This document shows positions 1 through 6,940 of a DNA stretch of 11,669 nt, piece by piece. Position 1 is the stretch's first letter, and every line of letters starts with the position of its first letter. The stretch covers positions 1-11,669 of the forward strand of contig CAKTIN010000061.1 in the NCBI GenBank assembly GCA_934565775.1. The letters are read 5' to 3'. A model generated the notes under the pieces. That model did no database searches. It was not told where the DNA came from and saw nothing but the letters and a program-made list of their open reading frames with translations. The translations under genes and the position numbers were made by a program. Source of the DNA: an uncultured Oscillospiraceae bacterium (GTDB lineage: Bacteria; Bacillota; Clostridia; Oscillospirales; Oscillospiraceae).

Positions 1-26
1 AAATGCCTGCTCTCCAAAAGAAGCAT

Positions 27-72
27 AAAAAATCGAGTGTTCATAACATCAAATCCGTTATGAACACTCGAT
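27..72 (-). terminator. Intrinsic terminator of the tRNA-Pro gene
   Basis: A perfect 16-bp inverted repeat (32-47 paired with 57-72) closes a 9-nt loop. Read on the minus strand it starts one base after the tRNA CCA end, and the stem is followed by a run of six T (positions 32 down to 27, the first shared with the stem end). This is the standard layout of a Rho-independent terminator. The stem is only moderately GC-rich (6 of 16 pairs), so its length must give the stability. There is no T run on the plus-strand side, so it looks one-directional. Confidence 0.85.
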
Positions 73-73
73 A

Positions 74-150
74 TGGTCGGAGTGGCGGGACTTGAACCCG
101 CGGCCTCATGGTCCCGAACCATGCGCGATACCAAACTTCGCCACACCCCG
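74..150 (-). tRNA. tRNA-Pro, anticodon CGG
   Basis: On the minus strand a complete 77-nt cloverleaf can be folded. The 7-bp acceptor stem pairs CGGGGTG (150-144) with CACTCCG, including one G-U pair. A D arm is present. The anticodon arm has the 7-base loop TTCGGGA (118-112), giving anticodon CGG at 116-114. The T arm carries the usual GGTTCAAGTCC core. The discriminator base A and the CCA end (76-74) are encoded in the DNA. The CGG anticodon reads CCG, a proline codon expected to be common in a GC-rich genome. The gene has its own promoter upstream and a hairpin terminator directly after it, so it appears to be transcribed alone. Confidence 0.95.
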
Positions 151-199
151 ATGAAGGAAAGCGCCCGGCGCGACCCGGCGCATCCACTTAAGCTTATAT

Positions 200-228
200 A
201 TTGTAGCAAAGAGACCGGGAGAAGTCAA
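200..228 (-). promoter_or_regulatory. Sigma-A promoter of the tRNA-Pro gene
   Basis: On the minus strand a -35 box TTGACT (228-223) is separated by exactly 17 nt from a -10 box TACAAT (205-200). Each box differs from consensus at one position. Transcription would start near 193, leaving a GC-rich leader of about 43 nt to be removed by RNase P before the mature 5' end at 150. This is a strong promoter, as expected for a stable RNA gene. Confidence 0.85.
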
Positions 229-252
229 GCAAAAAATGCGGAACAGGAGAGC

Positions 253-264
253 TTTTCCGGAAAA
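253..264. repeat. 12-bp perfect palindrome TTTTCCGGAAAA
   Basis: A perfect palindrome lies between the nested repeat block and the tRNA promoter. It closely resembles the third palindrome upstream of the last gene (11184-11199). Two sites are too few to call it a conserved operator, and it may be coincidence. Confidence 0.4.
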
Positions 265-265
265 A

Positions 266-356
266 GAAGGGCGGCTTCAGGGGCGGACTTCTTCGGGGAT
301 GGGCATTCGGGGTATTTCCCCAGAATGCAGAAGCCGCCCTTTTCGAAGGGCGGCTT
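266..356. repeat. Three-armed repeat that can form alternative stems
   Basis: GAAGGGCGGCTT occurs at 266-277 and again at 345-356. Its reverse complement GAAGCCGCCCTT lies between them at 330-341. The middle arm can pair with the third copy (11 bp, 4-nt loop) or with the first copy (12 bp, long loop), but not both. The long loop holds its own hairpin at 303-328: GCATTC then GGGG, paired with CCCC then GAATGC, around a 5-nt loop with one bulged A. The layout is like an attenuator or antiterminator, but no plus-strand gene or promoter for it is visible. On the minus strand the first copy is followed by five T (265-261), so a long-range stem there could terminate transcription from the membrane-protein gene. 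Confidence 0.6.
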
Positions 357-359
357 TTT
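331..359 (+). terminator. Intrinsic terminator hairpin, plus-strand polarity
   Basis: AAGCCGCCCTT (331-341), loop TTCG (342-345) and AAGGGCGGCTT (346-356) form an 11-bp GC-rich stem. On the plus strand the T run starts inside the stem and continues to 359. No plus-strand gene ends here, since the neighbours on both sides are on the minus strand. On the minus strand the same hairpin is followed by a U-poor stretch, so it would be a weaker terminator for the gene at 371-757. It may block antisense transcription or act in both directions. Confidence 0.65.
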
Positions 360-370
360 ATAGGAGAAAA

Positions 371-757
371 TTACTTCAGGATCCGGATGCCGCCGATGAT
401 GGGCAGCTCCTTTGCCTTGCCCTGGCAGGCGTTCACGATACCGAGAATGGCGAGCACCAGGAACACGAGATTCAGCAGGCTCAGAATCACGCTGACAAGG
501 GCGCCGACGACGGGAATGCCGCCCAGGATAGCCTGGATGATTTGCGATACAACGTTATAGGCAAGCTCAAACAGGAACAGGACGATGCCCTGGTTGGCAT
601 GGAACTGCGCGAATTTGGACTCCTTTGCGCCCAGCATGGGAACCAGCCACAGGATGCCGATGTAAGACAGAACGGCCATGACCTTGTTGCTCTGAATGTC
701 GGCCTGATCGAACTGCGCGGTGGTGTCAGGGGAATTGCTGATGTCTTGCATATCCAT
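371..757 (-). CDS. Small DUF4870/Tic20-like membrane protein
   Basis: This 128-residue protein has a polar N-terminus of about 24 residues and three predicted hydrophobic segments (about 26-44, 57-78 and 83-110). Between the first two lies a segment AKESKFAQFHANQG (44-57), typical of the DUF4870/COG4818 family of small membrane proteins. The C-terminus GKAKELPIIGGIRIL also fits that family. Its biochemical role is unknown, and a location in the cytoplasmic membrane is inferred. The start at 757 is chosen because GGAGG (769-765) lies 7 nt upstream; an in-frame ATG two codons later is worse placed. The gene has its own promoter and follows radC on the same strand. Family assignment is fairly sure; function is not. 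Confidence 0.8.
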   Translation of the reverse strand: MDMQDISNSPDTTAQFDQADIQSNKVMAVLSYIGILWLVPMLGAKESKFAQFHANQGIVLFLFELAYNVVSQIIQAILGGIPVVGALVSVILSLLNLVFLVLAILGIVNACQGKAKELPIIGGIRILK

Positions 758-807
758 GATATAGCCTCCATCTATCTTCTTTGTGCGGTTTTTCCGCTGA
801 TAAGTTC

Positions 808-836
808 ATGATAGCACCGGATCGCCCCTACGTCAA
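808..836 (-). promoter_or_regulatory. Sigma-A promoter of the small membrane-protein gene
   Basis: On the minus strand TTGACG (836-831), a 17-nt spacer and TATCAT (813-808) form a near-consensus promoter. It starts 13 bp past the radC stop codon, so the small gene need not depend on radC transcription. The expected start near 801 gives a leader of about 43 nt, which includes a small GCGG/CCGC hairpin at 785-797. Confidence 0.8.
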
Positions 837-849
837 TAGCATTTCCGGT

Positions 850-1563
850 CTATTTTTTACCATTTCTGACAGTGTGCAGAGGCGGCGTGCCGGAGAGCAG
901 ACCGCTGTCCGCCATGGAGACAAAATCCTCGTCAGCAACGATGATGTGGTCCGCCAGGACAATGCCCACGGCGTCCAGGGCAATCTGCAAGCGCTGGGTA
1001 ACGGCAATGTCCTCCTGGGAGGGCAGGGCGATCCCGCTGGGATGGTTGTGGGCCAGGATCACGGAGGTAGCATTGGCGGCGAGGGCCTGCTCAATAATCT
1101 TCCGCATGGGCACCCCGGCGGAATTTACGCTGCCATGGCCTACAGTCTTGCAGCACAGCACCTGGCACTTAGCGTCCAGACAAAGCAGGCACACCGTCTC
1201 GTCCCGGAGTCCAAAGAACCGGGGGACCAGATAGTCTCCGCACTGGGCGACGGTGGTCAGGACGCAGGCGGCCTGGGCCCGGCTGACCATGTAGTACCGG
1301 GACAGGGCGGTGGTCAGCGCAATGAGCGTCGCCGCGTGCTCGCCCACGCCGGGAACTGCCCGCAGGGCCTCTGCCGGTGCCTCCAATACGCCGGCCAGGG
1401 AGCCGAATCGGGCCAGAAGGTCATGGGCGATGGGATTGGTGTCCTTCTGGGGAATGGCATAAAAGAGCAGCAGCTCCAGAACGTTGACCTCATCAAAGTT
1501 CTCAAGCCCCTCTTCCAGGAAACGGCGCTTGAGCCGCTGGCGGTGGCCGTCATGAATGGACAA
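850..1563 (-). CDS. radC: RadC family protein (JAMM/MPN+ domain)
   Basis: The protein has 237 residues from the TTG at 1563. It contains an N-terminal helical region, a helix-hairpin-helix at about 68-80 (RAVPGVGEHAATL) and a C-terminal JAMM domain with HNHPSGIALPSQED at 172-185. The expected metal ligands H172, H174 and D185 are present. RadC proteins are grouped with DNA repair by history; their true activity is not settled. An ATG 15 codons upstream (1608) has no ribosome-binding site. The TTG has a full AGGAGG 9 nt before it and puts the family-typical HDGHRQRL motif at the N-terminus, so I prefer it. One oddity is that the stretch where the JAMM glutamate normally lies (VLCCKTVGHGSVNS) has no acidic residue. 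It is also rich in cysteines. It diverges from the kinase-like gene. Confidence 0.9.
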   Translation of the reverse strand: MSIHDGHRQRLKRRFLEEGLENFDEVNVLELLLFYAIPQKDTNPIAHDLLARFGSLAGVLEAPAEALRAVPGVGEHAATLIALTTALSRYYMVSRAQAACVLTTVAQCGDYLVPRFFGLRDETVCLLCLDAKCQVLCCKTVGHGSVNSAGVPMRKIIEQALAANATSVILAHNHPSGIALPSQEDIAVTQRLQIALDAVGIVLADHIIVADEDFVSMADSGLLSGTPPLHTVRNGKK

Positions 1564-1572
1564 TGGGCTGGA

Positions 1573-1590
1573 CCTCCTTTTTCGGAAAGG
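1573..1590 (-). promoter_or_regulatory. radC ribosome-binding site, partly in a hairpin
   Basis: AGGAGG (1578-1573, minus strand) lies 9 nt before the TTG at 1563 and decides the radC start. The first half of the site can pair in a 5-bp hairpin: CCTTT (1590-1586), loop CCGAA, AAAGG (1580-1576). This could lower access to the site, though the stem is short. Confidence 0.6.
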
Positions 1591-1631
1591 ACTTGCTATT
1601 TCCGACATTTTTCGTTAGAATGGAAGAAAGA

Positions 1632-1650
1632 TGCTGCCGAATTGGCAGTA
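1632..1650. repeat. Inverted repeat between radC and the kinase-like gene
   Basis: TGCTGCC (1632-1638) and GGCAGTA (1644-1650) form a 7-bp stem with one G-U pair around the loop GAATT. It lies in the short divergent intergenic region and could be an operator or a leader hairpin. I could not find a convincing promoter for either gene here. Confidence 0.35.
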
Positions 1651-1705
1651 AATCAAGGCACGAACCATTTTTCCAATGAAAAACGAGAAGCTGCGCATCC
1701 TATAG

Positions 1706-1711
1706 AGGAGG
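1706..1711 (+). promoter_or_regulatory. Ribosome-binding site of the kinase-like gene
   Basis: A full AGGAGG lies 9 nt before the TTG at 1721 and favours that start. The competing ATG at 1757 has only GAGG at 1741-1744, 12 nt away. A possible -10 (TATAGA, 1701-1706) overlaps this site. If that promoter were used, the transcript would lack the AGGAGG and the ATG would be the start. Confidence 0.55.
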
Positions 1712-1720
1712 CGGCTCCGT

Positions 1721-2827
1721 TTGCTCCGCACAAAAGCAGAGAGGATTCAATTTACAATGAACGAACGAGAATTGGCGCGAATTTTAGAGCTGCCGGTGTG
1801 CCCGGCCTTCACCGTGGAGGATGGCAGGCTGCGCCTGGTAAATGATAAGGCGGCGGCTATGCTGCTGCGCCCCGGGGACCCGGTGGAGCCTCTGCTGGCC
1901 ACGGGGGCGGCGGAGCTTGCCGCTTTTACCGACGGCTGCCTGTGCCTGACGGTCCGGATCGGAAGCGAGGTGCGCCCGGCGGCGGTGGAGCTGCTGGAGG
2001 GGCGGCAGGTCTTTTTCCTGGAGGAGCGGCGAAGCGGGGAGGGGCTGGAGCTGCTGGCTCTGGCCGCGCAAAAGCTCCGGGCGCCCCTGGGGGACGTCAT
2101 GGCGGCGGCGGACGGGCTTTTCCCCGCCCTGGCCCACTGGGAGGACCCGGGGCTTCAGGAGAAGATGGCCCGGATGAACCGGGGGCTGTATCAACTCCTC
2201 CGCCTGATTGGAAACCTGTCCGATGCCCAGGGGTACCTCCTGGGGGAGGCAGCGCTCCAGGCGGAGCAGACGGAGCTGGGAGCCTTTTTCGGAGAGCTTC
2301 TGGAAAAGGCGGGAGACCTGGGGGTGGAGAGCGGCGTACACATCGGGTATACGGCACCGGAGGAGCCCGTGCTCGGTCTGGTGGACCGGCAAAAGCTGGA
2401 GCGGGCCGTGTATAACCTCCTGGCCAATGCCCTCCGGGCGGCGCCGAAGGGCAGCACGATCCGCTGCGAGCTCAGGGCCCAGCGGGACCGGGCGTGGCTG
2501 TCCGTTTCGGACAGCGGGCGGCAGCGCTTCACGGAGGGGGACCTCTTTGCCCGGTATCGCCGGGATCCGGCGGTGGACGCGGGGGGCCTGGGCCTGGGCT
2601 TGCCTCTGGCACGGCAGGTGGCGGCGCTGCACAAGGGCGCCCTGCTCCTGCGCCAGGGGCCGGAGGGAATGACCGCCGTGCTATCTGTGGCCCTGCAGGG
2701 GGCCGGGGAGGCCGCCCTGGCTTCCCAGCTGCGGCAGCCGGATTATGCCGGATGCCGGGATCACTGCCTGCTGGAGCTGGCGGAGGTCCTGCCCCTGGAG
2801 GCCTATGCCGTGGGGAATATCAACTGA
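1721..2827 (+). CDS. Soluble histidine-kinase-like protein, degenerate H box
   Basis: The protein has 368 residues from the TTG, or 356 from the ATG at 1757. Residues about 17-105 look like a PAS-type sensor fold (weak call). Residues about 107-170 resemble a HisKA dimerisation helix pair, and about 185-325 is an HATPase_c domain. That domain has an N box with N232 and N236 and a GGLGLGLPLA G2 box at about 288. No membrane segment or signal peptide is visible, so it is probably cytoplasmic. Where kinases have HELRxPL, this protein has Q117-KLRAPL, so the phospho-accepting His is missing. The G1 box reads DSGRQ (264-268) instead of DxGxG. About 45 residues of unknown type follow the ATPase domain. 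No response regulator lies nearby. Its partner and signal are unknown, and it may act as a pseudokinase or scaffold. Confidence 0.8.
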   Translation: MLRTKAERIQFTMNERELARILELPVCPAFTVEDGRLRLVNDKAAAMLLRPGDPVEPLLATGAAELAAFTDGCLCLTVRIGSEVRPAAVELLEGRQVFFLEERRSGEGLELLALAAQKLRAPLGDVMAAADGLFPALAHWEDPGLQEKMARMNRGLYQLLRLIGNLSDAQGYLLGEAALQAEQTELGAFFGELLEKAGDLGVESGVHIGYTAPEEPVLGLVDRQKLERAVYNLLANALRAAPKGSTIRCELRAQRDRAWLSVSDSGRQRFTEGDLFARYRRDPAVDAGGLGLGLPLARQVAALHKGALLLRQGPEGMTAVLSVALQGAGEAALASQLRQPDYAGCRDHCLLELAEVLPLEAYAVGNIN

Positions 2828-2830
2828 AGC

Positions 2831-5665
2831 TCAGTCCCGGTCCCGGGCGAGGATGGGGGCCAGATACTGCCCCGTGTAGCTCTCCGGGACCTGGGCCACG
2901 GCCTCCGGGGTGCCGGTGGCGACAATGTGCCCGCCGCCGTCGCCCCCCTCGGGGCCGAGATCGATGAGATAGTCCGCGGATTTCACCACGTCCAGATTGT
3001 GCTCAATGACCACAACGGTGTTTCCGGCGTCCACAAGCCGCTGCAGGACCTCGATGAGCTTATGGACATCGGCGGTATGCAGGCCGGTGGTGGGCTCGTC
3101 CAGGACGTAAATGGTGGAGCCCGTGGCGCTCTTTGCCAGCTCCGTGGCCAGCTTCACCCGCTGGGCCTCGCCGCCGGACAGAGTGGTGGAGGATTGCCCC
3201 AATTTTACATAGCCAAGCCCGACCTCCACAAGGGTCTGGGCTTTTTTTCGGATTTTCGGCAGATTTTCAAAGAAATCTACCGCTTCCTCTGCGGTCATAT
3301 CCAGGACCTGGGAGATGTTTTTGCCCTTGTACAGTACCTCAAGAGTCTCCCGGTTGTACCGGGAGCCGTGGCAGACCTCGCAGGGCACATACACGTCCGG
3401 CAGGAAGTGCATTTCGATTTTGACCAGCCCGTCGCCGCAGCAGGCCTCGCACCGGCCGCCCTTCACGTTAAAGGAGAAACGTCCGGGGCCGTAGCCCCGC
3501 ATTTTGGCGTCCGCCGTGGAGGCAAACAGATCCCGGATGTCGTTGAACAGGCCGGTGTAGGTGGCGGGATTGGACCGGGGGGTCCGGCCAATGGGGCTCT
3601 GGTCGATGCAGATGACCTTGTCCAGATGCTCCAGACCGGTGACGGCCTTGCAGGCTCCGGGGCGGACCCGGGCCCGGTTGAGCTTCGCCGCCAGGGTCTT
3701 ATACAGCACCTCGTTGACCAGGCTGGACTTGCCGGAGCCGGAGACACCGGTCACGCAGGTGAAGGCCCCCAGGGGAATGGAGACGTTCACATTTTGCAGA
3801 TTGTTCTCTGCGGCGCCCTGGATTTCCAGGGTGCTGCCGTTGCCTGGCCGCCGCCGGGTGGGGACGGGGATCTTCTTTGCGCCGGACAGATACTGCCCCG
3901 TAAGGGAGCGTGGGCAGCGGAGAATGTCCTCCAGCGTTCCGGCAGCCACCACCTCGCCTCCGTGGACGCCCGCGCCGGGGCCAATATCCACCAGATAGTC
4001 CGCCGCCCGCATGGTGTCTTCATCGTGCTCCACCACGATCAGGGTATTGCCCAGATCCCGCAGGTGGCGCAGGGTGTCCAGCAGCTTGCCGTTGTCCCGC
4101 TGGTGCAGGCCGATGGAGGGCTCGTCCAGAATATACAGCACCCCCATGAGGGAGGAGCCGATCTGGGTGGCCAGACGAATGCGCTGGCTCTCGCCGCCGG
4201 AGAGAGTTCCGGCGCTGCGGCTCAGGGTGAGGTATTGCAGCCCCACGTCCCGCAGAAAGCCCAGACGGGAGCGGACCTCCTTCAAAATGGGCTCCGCAAT
4301 CAGGGCTGCGCTGCCCTCCAGCTTCAGACCGTTGACAAAATCCAGCTCCTTCGTCACGGGCAGGCGGCAGAACTCCGCCAGGCCCATGCCGCCTACGGTC
4401 ACGGCCCGGGCAATATCCGAAAGCCGGTCCCCGTGGCACCGGGGGCAGGGAGAGGCGGCCATGCACTCCTCCAGCTCCTTCCGGGCGGCGTCGGACTGGG
4501 TTTCCCGGAAGCGGCGCTCCACATTGGGCAGGATTCCCTCGAAGGGTTGCTCCAGCACCCCCCGGCCATAGCCCCGGTCATAGTGCATTTGCAGCTTCTC
4601 TCCCCGGGTGCCGTGAAGGATGATGTCCCGGACCTGGTCGGACAGGGAGGACCAGGGGTCGGACAGGGAAAAATGATATTTTTCGGCTAGTGCGTTAAAA
4701 TACATCCGAAAGACGGAGTCCGTCCGGGCGCTGCTCCAGCCGCTGACTTGGATTGCGCCGTCCAGAATGGATTTGCTCTTGTCCGGGACCACCAGCTCCT
4801 CGCTGGCCACAAGCTGGAACCCCAGGCCCGTGCAGTCCGGGCAGGCCCCATAGGGATTGTTGAAGGAGAACATCCGGGGGCTCAGCTCCGACAGGCTGAC
4901 ACCGCAGTCCTCGCAGGCGTAGTTCTGGGAGAAGGACAGCTCCTCCCCACCGGGGATGCTGATGTTGACAAGGCCGCCGGAGTGGCTGCACGCGGTCTCG
5001 ATGGAATCCGTCAGCCGGCGGCGCTGCCCCGCCCGGAGGACCAGCCGGTCCACCACCAGCTCGATGGTGTGCTTCTTATTCTTTTCGCAGGGGATCTCCT
5101 CGCTGAGATCGTAGATGATCCCGTCCAGGCGCACCCGGGCGAAGCCGCCCTTCCGTGCGTCCTGAAAGACCTTGGCGTGCTCGCCCTTCTTCCCCCGGAT
5201 CACCGGGGACAGGACCAGGAACTTGGTCCCCTCGGGCAGCGCCTCCACCCGGTCCACGATCTGGTCGATGGTCTGGCGGCGGATCTCCCGGCCGCATTTG
5301 GGGCAGTGGGGGATCCCGGCCCGGGCCCAGAGCAGCCGGAGGTAGTCGTAGATCTCCGTCACCGTTCCTACGGTGGACCGGGGATTTTTGGAGGTGGTTT
5401 TCTGATCGATGGAGATGGCAGGGGAGAGCCCGTCAATGGAATCCACATCGGGCTTGTCCATCTGCCCCAGGAACTGCCGGGCGTAGGACGACAGGGATTC
5501 CACATAGCGCCGCTGGCCCTCGGCATAGATCGTATCAAAGGCCAGGCTGGATTTTCCAGAGCCGGACAGCCCGGTAAAGACCACCAGCTTGTCCCGGGGA
5601 ATATCCAGATCGATGTTTTTCAGATTGTTTTCCCGCGCGCCGCGGATGCGAATGGTATCGGTCAT
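2831..5665 (-). CDS. uvrA: UvrABC excinuclease subunit A
   Basis: UvrA is the damage-sensing ATPase of nucleotide excision repair. It dimerises, scans DNA and loads UvrB. The protein is 944 residues, the normal family length. Visible in order are Walker [10 protein letters not shown] (32-40), zinc site CEDC/CPDC (about 250 and 274), signature LSGGESQR (about 486) followed by [10 protein letters not shown], second Walker [10 protein letters not shown] (about 640), C-terminal zinc site CEAC/CEVC (about 737 and 761), and second signature LSGGEAQR (about 827) with LDEPTTGLH. All key motifs are intact. The ATG at 5665 has GAGG 6 nt upstream and starts the usual [16 protein letters not shown] segment. 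The frame stays open far beyond this start, but that extension is antisense to prs and pth. The gene has its own promoter and ends 3 bp from the stop of the convergent kinase-like gene. Confidence 0.98.
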   Translation of the reverse strand: MTDTIRIRGARENNLKNIDLDIPRDKLVVFTGLSGSGKSSLAFDTIYAEGQRRYVESLSSYARQFLGQMDKPDVDSIDGLSPAISIDQKTTSKNPRSTVGTVTEIYDYLRLLWARAGIPHCPKCGREIRRQTIDQIVDRVEALPEGTKFLVLSPVIRGKKGEHAKVFQDARKGGFARVRLDGIIYDLSEEIPCEKNKKHTIELVVDRLVLRAGQRRRLTDSIETACSHSGGLVNISIPGGEELSFSQNYACEDCGVSLSELSPRMFSFNNPYGACPDCTGLGFQLVASEELVVPDKSKSILDGAIQVSGWSSARTDSVFRMYFNALAEKYHFSLSDPWSSLSDQVRDIILHGTRGEKLQMHYDRGYGRGVLEQPFEGILPNVERRFRETQSDAARKELEECMAASPCPRCHGDRLSDIARAVTVGGMGLAEFCRLPVTKELDFVNGLKLEGSAALIAEPILKEVRSRLGFLRDVGLQYLTLSRSAGTLSGGESQRIRLATQIGSSLMGVLYILDEPSIGLHQRDNGKLLDTLRHLRDLGNTLIVVEHDEDTMRAADYLVDIGPGAGVHGGEVVAAGTLEDILRCPRSLTGQYLSGAKKIPVPTRRRPGNGSTLEIQGAAENNLQNVNVSIPLGAFTCVTGVSGSGKSSLVNEVLYKTLAAKLNRARVRPGACKAVTGLEHLDKVICIDQSPIGRTPRSNPATYTGLFNDIRDLFASTADAKMRGYGPGRFSFNVKGGRCEACCGDGLVKIEMHFLPDVYVPCEVCHGSRYNRETLEVLYKGKNISQVLDMTAEEAVDFFENLPKIRKKAQTLVEVGLGYVKLGQSSTTLSGGEAQRVKLATELAKSATGSTIYVLDEPTTGLHTADVHKLIEVLQRLVDAGNTVVVIEHNLDVVKSADYLIDLGPEGGDGGGHIVATGTPEAVAQVPESYTGQYLAPILARDRD

Positions 5666-5672
5666 AAGGTGC

Positions 5673-5704
5673 CTCTTTATTATTTTGAGATTTCTCTTTA
5701 TTAT
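5673..5704 (-). repeat. 11-bp direct repeat over the uvrA -10 box and leader
   Basis: CTCTTTATTAT (plus strand) occurs at 5673-5683 and again at 5694-5704, offset by 21 bp, or two helical turns. One copy covers most of the uvrA -10 box and the other lies in the leader next to the ribosome-binding site. Between them is GAGA-TT-TCTC (5687-5696). It could be a tandem operator or a small AT-rich duplication. Confidence 0.45.
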
Positions 5705-5728
5705 AGCACGATTTTCCCCGTTTCTCAA
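5700..5728 (-). promoter_or_regulatory. Sigma-A promoter of uvrA
   Basis: On the minus strand TTGAGA (5728-5723), a 17-nt spacer and a perfect TATAAT (5705-5700) form a strong promoter. The start would be near 5693, with a leader of under 30 nt. I see no Bacillus/Clostridium LexA-type box (GAAC-N4-GTTC) around it, so SOS control of uvrA is not supported by the sequence. Confidence 0.88.
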
Positions 5729-5773
5729 TAGAAATTCCGGGTAAAAATCTGCGCCTGCCGGGGGAAGAAAACG

Positions 5774-5822
5774 GTTTTGTGAAAACGACGGTTTGCCCCG
5801 TCGAAAATGGCACCTTTTTCGT
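5774..5822. repeat. Three short inverted repeats between the uvrA and prs promoters
   Basis: Successive pairs are GTTTT/AAAAC (5774-5786), CGACGG/CCGTCG (5786-5803) and CGAAAA/TTTTCG (5802-5822). They fill the middle of the 127 bp between the two -35 boxes. No open reading frame of note lies here. They may be protein-binding sites; nothing identifies the protein. Confidence 0.35.
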
Positions 5823-5855
5823 CGAATGTTGGAATGGAAAAACCGGGGAAAGTGG

Positions 5856-5885
5856 TTGCGTTTTCTTGGAGAGGAATGGTATAAT
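5856..5885 (+). promoter_or_regulatory. Promoter of prs (extended -10)
   Basis: TTGCGT (5856-5861), an 18-nt spacer and a perfect TATAAT (5880-5885), preceded by TGG, give an extended -10 promoter. The start near 5892 leaves a leader of about 80 nt. This promoter probably drives prs-pth and perhaps mfd. Confidence 0.82.
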
Positions 5886-5891
5886 GATATC

Positions 5892-5940
5892 GTCCGTAAG
5901 AGCGGACTAATGACAGAATTCCCCGGCGGCCCCCGGCCGC
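5892..5940 (+). other. prs leader hairpins
   Basis: Two stems can form in the prs leader. GTCCG (5892-5896) pairs with CGGAC (5903-5907), placed right at the predicted 5' end. GCGGCC (5926-5931) pairs with GGCCGC (5935-5940) around CCC. Neither is followed by a T run, so they are not terminators. I do not recognise a known riboswitch. Confidence 0.4.
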
Positions 5941-5971
5941 AACCACTGATACGATAAGAGAGGTAGATTCG

Positions 5972-6937
5972 ATGATCGCACACGGGAAAGAAATCAAGGT
6001 TTTCTGCGGAAACTCCAACCGGGAATTTGCTCTGGGCGTCTGCAAGTCTCTGGGAATCAAACTGGGAGACTGCGACGTAAAGCAGTTTGCCGACGGTGAG
6101 ATCGCTCTGTCCGTGAATGAGACGGTCCGGGGCTGCGATGTGTTTGTGGTGCAGTCCACCTGCAAGCCGGTAAACAACAACCTCATGGAGCTGTTGATTA
6201 TGATCGATGCGTTCCGCCGGGCGTCTGCCGGCCGGATCACCGCTGTGCTGCCCTATTTCGGCTATGCCCGGCAGGACCGGAAGGCGAAGGGCCGGGATCC
6301 CATCTCCTCCAAGCTGGTTGCCAACATGATTACCGCCGCCGGTGCAGACCGGGTCCTGACCATGGACCTGCACGCCGCCCAGATCCAGGGCTTCTTTGAC
6401 ATCCCCGTGGATCATCTCCTGGGAAATCCGGAGTTTGTGCGGTATTATCTGAAGAAATTTGACGAGACCGTGTATGACCACAACGACTTCGTGGTGGTCT
6501 CCCCGGATGTGGGCAGCGTGGCCCGGGCCCGGGCGTTTGCGGCGAAGGTCCATATGGGCCTGGCCATTGTGGACAAGCGCCGTCCCAAGGCCAATGTCTG
6601 CGAGGTTATGAACGTCATCGGCGATGTGAAGGACAAGACCTGCATCCTCTTTGACGACATGATCGATACCGCCGGTTCCCTGTGCAACGCGGCGAAGGCC
6701 CTGGTGGAGATCGGCGGCGCGAAGGAAATTTACGCCTGCGCCTCCCACGGCGTGCTGTCCGGCCCTGCCATGGACCGCATTAACGAGAGCCCCATTACGG
6801 AGATCGTGGTTCTGAACACTATCCCCCTGCCCGAGAATTGCAGCCCCAAGATCAAGCAGCTGGACGTAGCGCCCATGTTTGCCAGCGCCATTGACCGGAT
6901 CTACAAAGAGGTTTCCATTTCCGGGCTGTTTGGCTGA
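5972..6937 (+). CDS. prs: Ribose-phosphate pyrophosphokinase (PRPP synthase)
   Basis: Prs converts ribose-5-phosphate and ATP into PRPP and AMP, feeding purine, pyrimidine, NAD, histidine and tryptophan synthesis in the cytoplasm. The 321-residue protein has normal class I length. Motifs seen are the N-terminal [17 protein letters not shown], the [18 protein letters not shown] segment, [18 protein letters not shown], and the PRPP-binding loop DDMIDTAGS starting at D228. The ATG has GAGAGG 8 nt upstream. The gene is headed by its own extended -10 promoter and followed 3 bp later by pth. In Bacillus prs also lies upstream of the pth (spoVC) and mfd genes, which supports all three assignments. 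Confidence 0.97.
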   Translation: MIAHGKEIKVFCGNSNREFALGVCKSLGIKLGDCDVKQFADGEIALSVNETVRGCDVFVVQSTCKPVNNNLMELLIMIDAFRRASAGRITAVLPYFGYARQDRKAKGRDPISSKLVANMITAAGADRVLTMDLHAAQIQGFFDIPVDHLLGNPEFVRYYLKKFDETVYDHNDFVVVSPDVGSVARARAFAAKVHMGLAIVDKRRPKANVCEVMNVIGDVKDKTCILFDDMIDTAGSLCNAAKALVEIGGAKEIYACASHGVLSGPAMDRINESPITEIVVLNTIPLPENCSPKIKQLDVAPMFASAIDRIYKEVSISGLFG

Positions 6938-6940
6938 GAA

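Larger units (their letters stand above)
5851..5947. repeat. 10-bp perfect inverted repeat flanking the prs promoter
   Basis: AGTGGTTGCG (5851-5860) overlaps the prs -35 box. Its exact reverse complement CGCAACCACT lies at 5938-5947 in the leader, 77 bp away. The left arm is upstream of the predicted transcription start, so pairing in RNA is not expected; a DNA-level pair of operator half-sites is possible. Confidence 0.4.

Noticed and set aside
73..811. Plus-strand open frames across the tRNA, the repeat block and the small membrane-protein gene
   Set aside because: They are antisense to the tRNA and to a well-supported gene and have repeat-derived, low-complexity products.
1701..1706. TATAGA as a promoter -10 for the kinase-like gene
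   Set aside because: No -35 box lies at the right distance, and the resulting transcript would lack the AGGAGG.
781..1845. Plus-strand open frame of 354 codons antisense to radC
   Set aside because: radC on the minus strand has intact JAMM and helix-hairpin-helix motifs; the plus frame has none.
2927..4690. Long plus-strand open frame of 587 codons antisense to uvrA
   Set aside because: A shadow of a GC-rich gene. The sense strand encodes intact UvrA motifs, and the antisense product is Gly/Gln/His-rich without a domain.
5666..5971. SOS (LexA) box for uvrA
   Set aside because: I looked for GAAC-N4-GTTC and CTGT-N8-ACAG type sites between uvrA and prs and found no convincing match.
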